Shown: piece by piece, positions 1 through 10,153 of the stretch
How the letters are laid out: the number at the start of each line of letters is the position of its first letter
Numbering within the stretch: the first letter of the stretch is position 1
Made by a program: the position numbers and the translations under genes
The notes under the pieces: generated by a model
What the model saw: the letters and a program-made list of their open reading frames with translations, nothing else
Database searches by the model: none
What the model was told of the DNA's origin: nothing
NCBI RefSeq assembly: GCF_900156875.1
Contig: NZ_LT707409.1
Coordinates: 2,494,605-2,558,604 of the forward strand
From: Robertmurraya dakarensis
GTDB lineage: Bacteria > Bacillota > Bacilli > Bacillales > Cytobacillaceae
DNA length: 64,000 nucleotides
Reading direction: 5' to 3'

Positions 1-779
1 GTACTAACGGAACTTCTTCTGCAGGGATTTCAACACCCAAATCTCCTCGGGCAACCATTAGCCCGTCTGAAACCTCTAATATTTCATCAATCTTATCGAC
101 ACCTTCTTGGTTCTCGATTTTAGGAATGATATGAATATGTGTACCGTTATTTTCTTCTAACAGTTTGCGGATTTCTAAAACATCCGACGCACGTCGCACA
201 AAGGATGCTGCAATGAAGTCAACTTCTTGACTTACTCCGAATAGAATATCTGCAGCATCTTTCTCCGTAATTCCTGGTAAATTTACAGAAACCCCCGGTA
301 CATTGACACCTTTTTTATTTTTTAATGTCCCGCCATTTAAGATTGTTGTATGAATCTCTCCTGAAGCTTTATCTATTTTTGTTACTTCCAGGCCAATCAG
401 ACCGTCATCTAAAAGGATTTGCGAGCCAACACTAACATCATCGATTAATCCTTTGTATGTAACTGAAAACTTTTCGGTGGTACCCTCGACCTCTGTCATT
501 GAAATAATAACATCTTTTCCAGCCTCTAGCTCAATCGCACCGTTCACCATGTTATTAGTGCGGATTTCTGGTCCTTTTGTATCTAATAAAATCGCTACAT
601 TTTTATTCGCAAGCTTTGAAGCTTCACGGATGTTTTTAATACGCTGACCATGCTCTTCATGATCTCCGTGAGAAAAGTTTAGACGTGCTACATTCATTCC
701 TGCTTCCATTAACATCTGTAACTTTTCTACACTTTCACTTGCCGGACCAATTGTACAAACAATTTTTGTTTTTCTCATT
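1..779 (-). CDS. pyk: Pyruvate kinase, N-terminal part (cut by window edge)
   Basis: Pyruvate kinase makes pyruvate and ATP from phosphoenolpyruvate and ADP in the last step of glycolysis. Reading leftwards from 779 the protein opens [14 protein letters not shown], followed by [16 protein letters not shown] and [10 protein letters not shown], the classic N-terminal (beta/alpha)8 barrel motifs, and later [12 protein letters not shown] of the B domain. About 260 residues are visible; the C-terminal half lies beyond base 1. The ATG at 779 follows a GGAGGT site at 8-9 bases. The gene starts 51 bases after pfkA ends, with no hairpin between them, so the two are probably cotranscribed as in B. subtilis. 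Identification is secure; the missing C-terminus prevents any check for the extra domain found in Bacillus enzymes. Confidence 0.97.
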
Positions 780-830
780 AGAAGAATACCTCCAAAAAAT
801 AGTAATGCAATATGTACATGTTTATTTCTG

Positions 831-1823
<993 letters not shown>

Positions 1824-2069
1824 TTATTTTCACTAGTTGAATCTGACTAATCGGTGGTTAATAAAAGTTTAAAAGCTACACATGTTATTATAAACAGAAT
1901 CGCTTGTAATATTTCTAAAATACCATGAAGAATCTACCTTTCACAACTTTATGGCATGTTTTCATTAAAATACGGAATAATTAGAGAAATGCAAGCGTTT
2001 AACCCTATTTAGCGCATTTTTTCTCTTTATTCCGTGCAAGATAGAAATGAACGATTTAATACCTAATCC

Positions 2070-2100
2070 CAAAAAAGAAACGTGCTTAAAAAGCACGTTT
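2070..2100 (-). terminator. Intrinsic terminator of accDA
   Basis: On the minus strand a 10-bp stem (AAACGTGCTT and AAGCACGTTT, loop of three) is followed by a T-rich tract. It overlaps the last two bases of the accA stop codon and separates accDA from pfkA-pyk. Confidence 0.85.
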
Positions 2101-3079
2101 AAGGGTTAGCATTCATAAACTCTTCTTGTTCTGAAAAATCTCCTATTGCCTTATATTTCTGGTAGCGCTGATTGATAAGTTCTTCTTCAGTCAGCAATAG
2201 CAGCTCCTTCAAGGAAGAAATAAGTGCGGTATGAATTTGCTCCGCTTGTTCCTTCATATCCTTATGTGCGCCGCCTTTCACTTCTGGAATGATATGGTCA
2301 ATGACTTTCAGTTCTTTGAGATCTGGAGCAGTAATTTTCATTTTCTCTGCTGCCAGCTTTGCTTGTCCAGCATCTCTCCATAAAATAGATGCTGCCCCTT
2401 CAGGCGAGATGACAGAATAAGTCGAGTTCTCCAGCATATGAATGTGGTTGCCAACACCAAGAGCCAAGGCGCCGCCGCTTCCACCTTCTCCAATTACGAT
2501 GCACACAACAGGTACCCTTAAGCCGGCCATTTCAAATAAATTTCTAGCTATTGCTTCACTTTGGCCTCTTTCTTCGGCTGCTTTCCCAGGGTAAGCTCCT
2601 TTTGTGTCAATAAAACAGATAATCGGTCTGCGAAACTTTTCCGCTTGTTTCATCAAACGCAGTGCTTTTCGATACCCTTCAGGATGAGGCATCCCAAAGT
2701 TTCTGCGGATATTTTCCTTCGTGTCTTTCCCTCTTTGATGGCCGATCACCGTAACAGGTAGACCATCAAACTTCGCGATTCCGCCAACAATGGCCTCATC
2801 ATCTCCAAAGTTTCGGTCCCCGTGACACTCAAAAAAGTCTGTAAATAAATGGGATACATAATCTAAAGTCGTAGGACGGTTCGGATGTCTTGCAATTTGC
2901 ACTCGATCCCAAGGCTTCATATTTTCATAAATCTCTTTTTCTAACTTTTCTAATCGTAATTCAAGAATCTTTATTTCATCTGAAAGATCTACATCTGCAG
3001 CTTTCGTTACTTCTTTCAACTCCGCAATCTTTTTTCTTAATTCAATAACGGGTTTTTCAAATTCTAGTTCTCCAACCAT
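2099..3079 (-). CDS. accA: Acetyl-CoA carboxylase carboxyltransferase subunit alpha
   Basis: AccA pairs with AccD to form the carboxyltransferase that moves carboxyl from carboxybiotin to acetyl-CoA, giving malonyl-CoA for fatty-acid synthesis. The 326-residue protein has the usual helical N-terminus ([18 protein letters not shown]), then [45 protein letters not shown], the glycine-rich oxyanion region [14 protein letters not shown] and [15 protein letters not shown]. The ATG at 3079 lies eight bases after GGAGGT, and accD overlaps it by 16 bases, so the two subunits are probably translationally coupled. The unit ends in a terminator that touches the stop codon. Confidence 0.98.
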   Translation of the reverse strand: MVGELEFEKPVIELRKKIAELKEVTKAADVDLSDEIKILELRLEKLEKEIYENMKPWDRVQIARHPNRPTTLDYVSHLFTDFFECHGDRNFGDDEAIVGGIAKFDGLPVTVIGHQRGKDTKENIRRNFGMPHPEGYRKALRLMKQAEKFRRPIICFIDTKGAYPGKAAEERGQSEAIARNLFEMAGLRVPVVCIVIGEGGSGGALALGVGNHIHMLENSTYSVISPEGAASILWRDAGQAKLAAEKMKITAPDLKELKVIDHIIPEVKGGAHKDMKEQAEQIHTALISSLKELLLLTEEELINQRYQKYKAIGDFSEQEEFMNANP

Positions 3080-3942
3080 TGCAAACTACCTCCTGGCTGA
3101 TGGATATCAAGAATAGTCGATACTTTTTCCTTTAATTCAGCTCTTGATATAACCGCATCTAATTGCCCATGTTCTAAAAGGAATTCTGCCGTCTGAAAAT
3201 CCTCTGGTAACTCTTCACGAATCGTCTGCTCAATGATTCTTCGGCCAGCGAATCCAATTAAAGCTCCTGGTTCCGCGAGATTAAAGTCACCAAGAGAAGC
3301 AAAACTAGCTGACACTCCCCCTGTTGTAGGGTCAGTCATAATCGCTATCGTTAAACCGCCATTCTCACTAAATTTCTTCAAAGCGACACTAGTCTTCGCC
3401 ATTTGCATCAAGCTAAGGACACCTTCCTGCATTCTAGCACCGCCGGAAGCTGTAAAGATAACAAAAGGTACACCTTCTTCTCCAGCTTTCTCAATAGCAC
3501 GCGTAATTTTTTCACCAACTACAGACCCCATACTCCCCATCCTAAAGGTAGAATCCATAATAGCAACAACAATGGAATGTTGGTTGACAGTACCAGATCC
3601 CGTAACTACTGCCTCATTCATGCCCGTCTTCTCGCGATCTTTCTCTACTTTCTCAGTGTATCCCGGAAACCCAAGTGGATTTGTTGACTTTAAATCTTGG
3701 TTGTATTCAATGAAGCTGCCTTCATCCAAAAAGCTAGCTATTCTTTCCTTTGCATTCATCGGGTAATGATAGTCACAATGAAAACAGACTTTAAGATTCT
3801 TTTGCAGTTCTTTTGAATACATAATTTTTTTGCAATTGGGGCATTTCGTCATAATCCCCTCAGGAACATCTTTTTTAGAGACCTCAGAGGGAATTGTCGC
3901 ATATTTTATTTTTTGTTTCTTAGTAAAAATATCTTTCAGCAC
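3064..3942 (-). CDS. accD: Acetyl-CoA carboxylase carboxyltransferase subunit beta
   Basis: Beta subunit of the carboxyltransferase, partner of AccA. The 292-residue protein has an N-terminal zinc ribbon with four cysteines ([11 protein letters not shown] then CFHCDYHYP, about residues 34-57), then the crotonase-like fold with [33 protein letters not shown] and [13 protein letters not shown]. The start is a GTG at 3942, eight bases after GGGAGGT. A perfect 13-bp palindrome identical to one upstream of the malic-enzyme gene lies 50-62 bases upstream of the start, which points to control by the neighbouring GntR-type regulator. Confidence 0.98.
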   Translation of the reverse strand: MLKDIFTKKQKIKYATIPSEVSKKDVPEGIMTKCPNCKKIMYSKELQKNLKVCFHCDYHYPMNAKERIASFLDEGSFIEYNQDLKSTNPLGFPGYTEKVEKDREKTGMNEAVVTGSGTVNQHSIVVAIMDSTFRMGSMGSVVGEKITRAIEKAGEEGVPFVIFTASGGARMQEGVLSLMQMAKTSVALKKFSENGGLTIAIMTDPTTGGVSASFASLGDFNLAEPGALIGFAGRRIIEQTIREELPEDFQTAEFLLEHGQLDAVISRAELKEKVSTILDIHQPGGSLQWLEN

Positions 3943-3991
3943 GGTCTTAAACCTCCCATATCTACAAACAGAAGAATTTTATTATCATCGA

Positions 3992-4004
3992 GTGGTCAGA
4001 CCAC
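3992..4004. promoter_or_regulatory. Probable GntR/FadR-type operator upstream of accDA
   Basis: The 13-mer GTGGTCAGACCAC has six-base arms around one central base. Its TGGTCnGACCA core resembles operators of FadR-subfamily GntR regulators. The same 13 bases recur upstream of ytsJ at 6009-6021, and a GntR gene lies between the two sites. Binding by that protein is inferred. Confidence 0.75.
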
Positions 4005-4092
4005 CAGATTTAAAACAAGCCCCTATCAGAAGGGAAGTTGCCTTATCACTGTAGAATAATAAACTAAAAAAATCCTTAAAAATTTGTCGTTA

Positions 4093-4710
4093 CTAGATCG
4101 ACAATTTTCTTAATTTCTTATAGGCTTCTAACACATTTTTTTCATCTGAAGTGAGTAAAGCTTCTATTAAAGCTTCATAATTTCGTTTTTCAAATGGTCC
4201 TTGATCCATGTTTAATGACCGATAAAAATCGCTTAATATTAACCAAATTCTATAAAAAAGATGATTGTCTGCCAATTTTACAATGTTTAAAAAAAATTCT
4301 TCGTCCTGGATTAAATCTTCCTGTACCAGTTTCATTAAGTTTTTCAGCTTTTCATCCGTTTTTTTATGAATGATAAGCCTTAAACAATCCATTTCTATTA
4401 AAAATTTCGTTTCCTTCACGTCTTTGATGGCCTTTTCATCTTGAAGGATAAATGAGCTTAATAATTCAACAAGACGATTTGTTTTAGCATCGCGCAGAAA
4501 GGTTCCTTCACCCCTTCTCGTTTCAATCAGCCCCAGCAGTTCAAGCGCCCGCAATGCTTCTCGAACGGAAGAACGCCCTACATGAAGGCGTTCTGACAGC
4601 TCACGTTCTGAAGGGATTTTATCTCCCTTTTTTAAACCATCCTGTTCAATCATATATCGTATTTTCTTGACAATCTCAATATAAACCTTATTGTGGAATG
4701 GTGCGTCCAA
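4093..4710 (-). CDS. GntR/FadR-subfamily transcriptional regulator
   Basis: A 205-residue regulator. The N-terminal winged helix (about residues 8-72) is plain: MIEQDGLKKGDKIPSEREL, then RLHVGRSSVREALRALELLG and the wing GLIETRRGEGTFL. The remainder is helical and fits an FCD-type ligand-binding domain, somewhat shorter than usual. It starts nine bases after the malic-enzyme stop and so belongs to that transcript; accDA follows as a separate unit. Matching palindromes upstream of both units suggest that it controls malic enzyme, itself and accDA. The ligand is unknown; an acyl-CoA or an organic acid would fit the neighbours. Bacillus genomes carry a similar gene here, but I know no established name. 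Confidence 0.9.
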   Translation of the reverse strand: MDAPFHNKVYIEIVKKIRYMIEQDGLKKGDKIPSERELSERLHVGRSSVREALRALELLGLIETRRGEGTFLRDAKTNRLVELLSSFILQDEKAIKDVKETKFLIEMDCLRLIIHKKTDEKLKNLMKLVQEDLIQDEEFFLNIVKLADNHLFYRIWLILSDFYRSLNMDQGPFEKRNYEALIEALLTSDEKNVLEAYKKLRKLSI

Positions 4711-4719
4711 TGTCAGTCC

Positions 4720-5958
4720 TCACTCACCTTTTCCAATAATGGCAAGATCCCTAGTTTTGTTCTTAATTTCTTCAGGGTCAACTTTTATTCGTGCAACACC
4801 TGTTTCCATTGCAGCCTTTGCAACAGCAGCTGCCACTTCTGGCGCAACTCTCGGGTCAAATGGCCCAGGGATTACATAGTTTTCAGTAAGTTCACTCTCT
4901 GCCACGAGGCTGGCAATTGCCTCCACAGCTGCAACCTTCATTTTTTCATTAATATGGGTTGCTCGTACATCCAATGCTCCACGGAAAATCCCTGGAAAAG
5001 CCAAGACGTTATTAACTTGGTTAGGAAAATCAGATCTTCCTGTCCCAATTACCTTAGCTCCTGCATTTTTTGCATCTTCTGGCATAATCTCTGGGTTCGG
5101 GTTAGCCATTGCAAAAATAATTGGATCATTATTCATCGTTTTAACCATGTCCGGAGTAAGAGCACCGGCAGCGGACACACCAATGAAGACATCTGCTCCC
5201 TTAATAACTTCTTCTAAATTTCCTTTTGCATTATCCCGGTTTGTATACTTTGCCACTTCTTCCTTGATTGAGTTCATCCCCTGCGGACGTCCCTCATAAA
5301 TGGCACCTTTTGTATCACACATAACAATATCGCGAACACCATAGCTATAAAGTAGTTTAATAATAGCAATTCCAGCAGCACCGGCGCCATTGGCAACCAC
5401 TTTTATTTCCGTAATTTTCTTGCCAACCAGCTTTAAGGCATTAACGAGACCAGCAACGGTTACAATAGCTGTTCCATGCTGATCATCATGAAAGATTGGT
5501 ATATTTGTTTCTTTTTTTAGTCTTTCTTCAATTTCAAAGCAGCTTGGTGCTGCAATATCTTCCAGATTCACGCCGCCAAATGTTGGTTCTAGTAACTTTA
5601 CCGTTTCAACCATTTTGTCAACATCTGTTGTATTAAGACAAATTGGAAACGCGTCTACTCCAGCAAAACTTTTAAATAAAACCGCTTTTCCTTCCATTAC
5701 AGGAAGACTTGCTTCAGGACCGATATTCCCCAAGCCTAATACCGCTGTCCCATTCGAAACAACTGCTACCATATTCCCCTTCATTGTATACTCATATACC
5801 GTTTCAGGTTTATCATATATAGACTTACAAGGTTCAGCTACACCAGGGGAATAAGCAAGACTGAGATCTTTCGCATTTTTCACCTGCACCTTAGATTTTG
5901 ATTCTAACTTCCCTTTATTTACTCTATGCATATGTAGAGCTTCTTCACGTAAACTCAT
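4720..5958 (-). CDS. ytsJ: NAD(P)-dependent malic enzyme (YtsJ type)
   Basis: Decarboxylates malate oxidatively to pyruvate. The B. subtilis orthologue at this locus, YtsJ, is the NADPH-forming malic enzyme. The 412-residue protein has the short bacterial form: AYSPGVAEPC near the N-terminus, GNIGPEASLPVMEGKAVLFK with the catalytic lysine, FGGVNLEDIAAPSCFEIE with metal-binding acidic residues, FHDDQHGTAIV, the Rossmann motif VVANGAGAAGIAI and FAMANPNPEI. The regulator gene follows after nine bases. An operator-like palindrome lies 51-63 bases upstream of the start. NADPH from this step and malonyl-CoA from accDA both feed fatty-acid synthesis, so shared control makes sense. Cofactor preference cannot be read from the sequence with certainty. 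Confidence 0.95.
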   Translation of the reverse strand: MSLREEALHMHRVNKGKLESKSKVQVKNAKDLSLAYSPGVAEPCKSIYDKPETVYEYTMKGNMVAVVSNGTAVLGLGNIGPEASLPVMEGKAVLFKSFAGVDAFPICLNTTDVDKMVETVKLLEPTFGGVNLEDIAAPSCFEIEERLKKETNIPIFHDDQHGTAIVTVAGLVNALKLVGKKITEIKVVANGAGAAGIAIIKLLYSYGVRDIVMCDTKGAIYEGRPQGMNSIKEEVAKYTNRDNAKGNLEEVIKGADVFIGVSAAGALTPDMVKTMNNDPIIFAMANPNPEIMPEDAKNAGAKVIGTGRSDFPNQVNNVLAFPGIFRGALDVRATHINEKMKVAAVEAIASLVAESELTENYVIPGPFDPRVAPEVAAAVAKAAMETGVARIKVDPEEIKNKTRDLAIIGKGE

Positions 5959-6008
5959 ACTTGCTCACTCCTCGTTTATCACAATAAAATCATTCTCAAT
6001 CTCCACCA

Positions 6009-6021
6009 GTGGTCAGACCAC
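6009..6021. promoter_or_regulatory. Probable GntR/FadR-type operator upstream of ytsJ
   Basis: Same 13 bases (GTGGTCAGACCAC) as the site upstream of accDA, here in the 105-base gap between dnaE and ytsJ. Its position suggests control of the ytsJ-regulator unit, and so autoregulation. Confidence 0.75.
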
Positions 6022-6063
6022 ATATATTAGAACAATATAACATTTATACCCATGTTGTAAACA

Positions 6064-9000
6064 CTATTTCTTGAAAATTACATTTCTTTCCCCTAAAAAT
6101 TCTCTCAATTCGTACAATAAGGATTCAGAGAGTTCCACATGGTTGTCAGCTCCTAAACGGATTGTTCTTTCTGTACTTTGGTAAAATAGAACTACTTCAA
6201 CAGCCCCTCTGTGTTTCGTTAAGATCAGCTTTAGTGTTTGAAGGTCCCTGGCGCCTTCCTTCTCCTTTTCTATCCTTAAATACAAAGTTCCTTTTGATTG
6301 AGGTAGATTTTCAACCGCTTCGTTAGCAGCTTTGCCATGTTGCAGAACAAACTGCCTTTTTCCTTCCCGGCTCTCTATTTTACCTTCTGTATAAATGGTG
6401 CTGCCTTTTTGCAGCAGCGCCATGAATCTTTTGTACACGTTCGGAAAAACAACACCTTCCATATCACCACTTTGGTCGCTGATCGTTAGAAAAGCCATTG
6501 CTTCCCCTTTTTTCGTACGGATTTTTTTGATGTCTGTGATATAAACGATCATTTTTACATAATTATTTTGCGATGTCATTTGATCAATTTGTGTAATCCC
6601 TAAAGATTTGAAATAGGGTTTAAAGATCGAAACTGGATGATCTGATAAATAGAGACCCAGCACCTCTTTTTCAAAAAGAAGTTTATCTTCCTGTCTTATA
6701 GGGTCAACTCCAACATACTTTGGCTTGATAAAAAAGTCATCTTCTGAAAATAAATCGTCCTGCTCCATGCCCTCGGGGTTTACTAATTGCGCATGCTCAA
6801 TTGCGACATCTATGCTAGCCAATAACACGGCGCGGTCTTCACCGAATTCATCAAAGCTTCCGGAGTGCACCAATGCTTCAAGTGCTTTTCGATTTACAGC
6901 TTTCTGCGAGACTCTCAAACAAAAATCAAATAAATCGGTGAATTTTCTTTTTTTACGACTTTGGAAAATTTCCTTCAGAGCTGAAACTCCGATGCCTTTA
7001 ATAGCAGTTAAGCTATAACGGACCGCATTCTTCTCTACTAAGAAGGTATAGCCGCTTTTGTTAATTGATGGCGGAAGGACGTCAAACCCCATATCTTTCA
7101 ACTCACGAATATACTGACTGATTTTCACTTCATTTCCCATTACAGAAGACAGCAGTGCCGCCATAAAGAATAAAGGATAATGTGCTTTTAAGTAGGCTAG
7201 TTGATAAGCTATGAAACTATAGGCTACAGCATGGCTTCTATTAAACCCATAATTAGCAAACTTGACAATCAAATCATATATGATATTCGCTGTCTTTTCG
7301 TCATACCCTTTTTTTAATGCACCCTTTACAAAATGACTGCGTTCTTCATCTAAAATATTTTTTTGTTTTTTCCCAACTGCTCGTCTTAAAATATCTGCTT
7401 CTCCAAGCGAAAATCCGGCCATCTTTGATGCGATCTGCATGATTTGTTCTTGATAAACAATAACTCCGTAAGTGTTTTCGAGTATTGGCTTTAAATCGGG
7501 ATGGGGATAAGTTACTGCCTCTTTCCCGTGTTTACGGTTGATATAAAGCGGAATATTTTCCATTGGACCAGGGCGATACAAGGCATTTACAGCAACAATA
7601 TCCTCAAAACGAGATGGCTTTAACTGCTGCAGCACCCTTCTCATTCCATCGGATTCAAGCTGAAAAACTCCTGTTGTTTCTCCTTGTGACAGTAGTTGAA
7701 ATGTACTCTCATCATCTAATGGAATAGCTTTTATATCGACTTCTTTACCTGTTTTCCGATGTATAGATGACAAAATATTTTCTATCAAAGATAGATTTCG
7801 CAATCCGAGAAAATCCATTTTTAATAGACCAACAGCTTCAAGATGCTCCATTGAATACTGTGTCAAATAAACATCATGATGTCCGGATTGTATCGGAATG
7901 GTTTCAACCAGAGGCTTTTCAGAAATAACCACTCCTGCAGCATGTGTTGATGTGTGTCTTGGCAGTCCTTCCAATTTTAAAGCTGTATCATAGATTCGCC
8001 GATGAACCGCGGACTCCTCTATCAAGCTTCTTAATCCGTCTGATTCAGCAAGAGCCTTTCTTAAGGTAATGCCTAACTGCGAGGGGATGGCTCTCGAAAG
8101 CATCTCCAACTCCTTTGAGTTGAGTCCAAATACTCTTCCAACATCTCTTAATACCGCTTTGGCAGCGAGCGTCCCAAATGTGATAATTTGGGCAACATGC
8201 AAGTTTCCATACTTCCCGGAGACATATTCAATTACTTCATCTCTTCTATGATCGGGAAAATCAATATCTATATCGGGCATTGAAATCCGCTCTGGATTTA
8301 AAAATCGTTCAAATAACAGATTATGCTGAATTGGATCAACATCTGTTATATAGAGAACGTATGCGACAAGAGAACCTGCCGCAGATCCCCTTCCAGGTCC
8401 TGTAAGAATCCCATTTTCTCTTGAGAATTTCATAAAGTCCCAGACAATCAAAAAATAATCAGAGAAGTTCATTTTCTTGATTATACTCAGCTCATATAAC
8501 AGCCTTTCTTCGTGAAGAGGCGTTGGTTCTTTGTATCTATCAGTTAAACCGGCCCAGCATAGCTCATCTAGTAATGTTTGAGCCGTCTTACCATCTTCAA
8601 CTGGATATTTTGGAAGCTTCTGCTTGTTGAGTTCAATCATCACATTACATTCTCTTGCAATTTTTAAGGAATTTTCCAATGCCTCGGGAATGTCAATAAA
8701 TAAGTCGCCCATTTCTTTAGCCGTTTTTAAATAGTATTGATCATTTTGAAGTTTTTCTCTTCCTTCATCCTGTAACTTTTCACCATTTTTAATCGCTAGA
8801 AGACATTCATGTGCAAACGAATCCTCCTTTTGCAAATAATACGTCTCATTGGCAGCAACAACCTCAATTTGTAATTCCTTTGAAAGAACGAGAAGTTGCT
8901 GCGTCAGCTCAGATTCTTCTCTTAAACCATGATTTTGCAGACTGAAATAATACTGGTCTCCAAATAGATTCTTAAACAATGAGGCACGGTTCCTTGCTTC

Positions 9001-9426
9001 ATCGTAATCCCCTTTTAACAAATTCTCTTCCACTTCACCCTTAAGTCCTGGCGTGATAGCGATCAATCCGGCTCTATAACCCTTTAGCCACTTTATAGGA
9101 ATGCCAGAATTAGATTTAGTCTGTACAACGCTTGTAATCTTAAGTAAATTTTGAAATCCAGTTTGATCTTTAGCTAACAGCACAAGGGGATAAGACCGAT
9201 CCTCACCGCCATCCCCTATCACATTAACGGTAAGTCCAATAATAGGTTTGATTCCATGCTTTAGACATTCTTTATAAAAAGCAACACTTCCGTACATAAC
9301 ATTCTGATCTGTTAGAGCAAGCGCTGAAAAGCCTTTTCTCTTGGCATCCATCACCAATTGCTCAACTGTTGCCGTACTGGTCAAAAGACTATAGGAACTA
9401 TATACATGAAGGTGAACAAATGACAA
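6064..9426 (-). CDS. dnaE: DNA polymerase III alpha subunit, DnaE type
   Basis: In Firmicutes, DnaE extends RNA primers at the fork before PolC takes over. I start it at a TTG (9426-9424) after AGGGTGGGA, giving 1120 residues and an SFVHLHVYSSYSLL opening that matches the family; the frame remains open upstream to a GTG at 9447. The N-terminal PHP domain shows HLHVYSSYS. The polymerase core shows GPGRGSAAGSLVAYVL, the catalytic SMPDIDIDFPDHRRDEV, and HAAGVVIS. The region near 600-800 carries GVFQLES, YRPGPMENIP and FNRSHAVAYS. The C-terminal OB fold includes MIVYITDIKKIRTKKGEAM. No proofreading exonuclease domain is inserted, as expected for DnaE rather than PolC. Confidence 0.97.
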   Translation of the reverse strand: MSFVHLHVYSSYSLLTSTATVEQLVMDAKRKGFSALALTDQNVMYGSVAFYKECLKHGIKPIIGLTVNVIGDGGEDRSYPLVLLAKDQTGFQNLLKITSVVQTKSNSGIPIKWLKGYRAGLIAITPGLKGEVEENLLKGDYDEARNRASLFKNLFGDQYYFSLQNHGLREESELTQQLLVLSKELQIEVVAANETYYLQKEDSFAHECLLAIKNGEKLQDEGREKLQNDQYYLKTAKEMGDLFIDIPEALENSLKIARECNVMIELNKQKLPKYPVEDGKTAQTLLDELCWAGLTDRYKEPTPLHEERLLYELSIIKKMNFSDYFLIVWDFMKFSRENGILTGPGRGSAAGSLVAYVLYITDVDPIQHNLLFERFLNPERISMPDIDIDFPDHRRDEVIEYVSGKYGNLHVAQIITFGTLAAKAVLRDVGRVFGLNSKELEMLSRAIPSQLGITLRKALAESDGLRSLIEESAVHRRIYDTALKLEGLPRHTSTHAAGVVISEKPLVETIPIQSGHHDVYLTQYSMEHLEAVGLLKMDFLGLRNLSLIENILSSIHRKTGKEVDIKAIPLDDESTFQLLSQGETTGVFQLESDGMRRVLQQLKPSRFEDIVAVNALYRPGPMENIPLYINRKHGKEAVTYPHPDLKPILENTYGVIVYQEQIMQIASKMAGFSLGEADILRRAVGKKQKNILDEERSHFVKGALKKGYDEKTANIIYDLIVKFANYGFNRSHAVAYSFIAYQLAYLKAHYPLFFMAALLSSVMGNEVKISQYIRELKDMGFDVLPPSINKSGYTFLVEKNAVRYSLTAIKGIGVSALKEIFQSRKKRKFTDLFDFCLRVSQKAVNRKALEALVHSGSFDEFGEDRAVLLASIDVAIEHAQLVNPEGMEQDDLFSEDDFFIKPKYVGVDPIRQEDKLLFEKEVLGLYLSDHPVSIFKPYFKSLGITQIDQMTSQNNYVKMIVYITDIKKIRTKKGEAMAFLTISDQSGDMEGVVFPNVYKRFMALLQKGSTIYTEGKIESREGKRQFVLQHGKAANEAVENLPQSKGTLYLRIEKEKEGARDLQTLKLILTKHRGAVEVVLFYQSTERTIRLGADNHVELSESLLYELREFLGERNVIFKK

Positions 9427-9510
9427 TGATATTCCCACCCTTAACACTTCGATTCGATACTTTCATTATAGAGCCTAATAGAAAAAAAAGAAAATATGTT
9501 CTCATTTAAA

Positions 9511-9634
9511 AGCGGAAGCGCCTTGCTCACCCCCGACAAGCACAAGACGAGCCGCCCGAAAAGGTGCTCTTTACCTTTTTGGGTGGATCGGCTTGTGACC
9601 TCGAGGGGGTAGGCGCTGGAGCTAGACCGCTATC
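9511..9634 (-). repeat. Fold-back intergenic repeat, copy 1
   Basis: A GC-richer block between dnaE and ytrH. Its ends are complementary (AGCGCCT and AGGCGCT), and a central hairpin pairs AAAAGGT with ACCTTTTT. The reverse complement of 42492-42614 matches it along the whole length; for example ACAAGCACAAGACGAGCCG here corresponds to ACAAGCATAAGACGAGCCG there. I see no coding capacity. Very similar intergenic elements are, as I recall, common in Bacillaceae genomes. The orientation given is arbitrary. Confidence 0.8.
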
Positions 9635-9717
9635 TAAATTTAAAAGCTATACTTTCTTATCCATTGGAAAACGAAACCGCAAAAAAGTAAAAATTGTTGT
9701 ACCATTCTTTCCTAAAA

Positions 9718-9746
9718 ACATAATTACAAGACTTTGTCCATATAAT
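9718..9746 (+). promoter_or_regulatory. Candidate sigma-E-type promoter of ytrHI
   Basis: ACATAAT (9718-9724) and CATATAAT (9739-9746), 14 bases apart, resemble the -35 (ATA core) and -10 (CATACAAT-like) elements of the mother-cell sigma factor E. The B. subtilis ytrHI operon is sigma-E dependent as I recall. The match is imperfect. Confidence 0.45.
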
Positions 9747-9814
9747 GTAGTAATGGTCAATTACTTTTGTTTCCTGTACATGGCAATTCTATTACAGTGA
9801 GGATCGGTGCTATT

Positions 9815-10153
9815 ATGAGAGAACAGCCTTTTTTTACACATTTATTTGATAGCTATTTCATTGCCTTTGGGGTTTTAATGGGTGGTGCTTTAATTGGCGC
9901 ACTTGGGGCATTCTTAACAGGAAAACCCCTAATGACTGAAATATTTAGAATTTCATCCTCTATACGTATCTGGGCCATTGTTACCGCTATCGGAGGTACC
10001 TTCGATGCCATCTCTAGCTTTGAACGAGGATTATTTGAAGGAGATACAAAGGATATTTTTAAAACCTTTCTTCTCATATTAGCAGCACTCGGAGGGGCAC
10101 AAACTGGTTCAGCATTAATTACTTGGCTTACACAGGAGCATATCTCACAATGA
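9815..10153 (+). CDS. ytrH: Sporulation membrane protein YtrH
   Basis: YtrH is a small mother-cell membrane protein needed for efficient sporulation in B. subtilis. The 112-residue product has a first membrane segment at SYFIAFGVLMGGALIGALGA, a second near IRIWAIVTAIGGTFDAI, and a third near TFLLILAALGGAQTGSALI. The ATG at 9815 has a GAGG site ten bases upstream; the frame stays open further upstream without a better start. Its TGA overlaps the ATG of ytrI in an ATGA arrangement, so the two are coupled. The upstream gap holds a sigma-E-like promoter and the repeat copy. The biochemical function is not known. Confidence 0.93.
   Translation: MREQPFFTHLFDSYFIAFGVLMGGALIGALGAFLTGKPLMTEIFRISSSIRIWAIVTAIGGTFDAISSFERGLFEGDTKDIFKTFLLILAALGGAQTGSALITWLTQEHISQ

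Noticed and set aside
1990..2003. A cre-like sequence (TGCAAGCGTTTAAC) between accA and pfkA
   Set aside because: The left half fits, but the terminal CA of the consensus is AC here, and there is no clear promoter beside it. It may be a weak site; I do not claim it.
3233..3766. Long open frame on the plus strand across accD
   Set aside because: It lies wholly inside a certain gene on the other strand, has no ribosome site and a composition typical of an antisense shadow.
9564..9800. A 78-codon frame across the repeat copy before ytrH
   Set aside because: It is formed by the repeat itself and low-complexity flanks, with no ribosome site.
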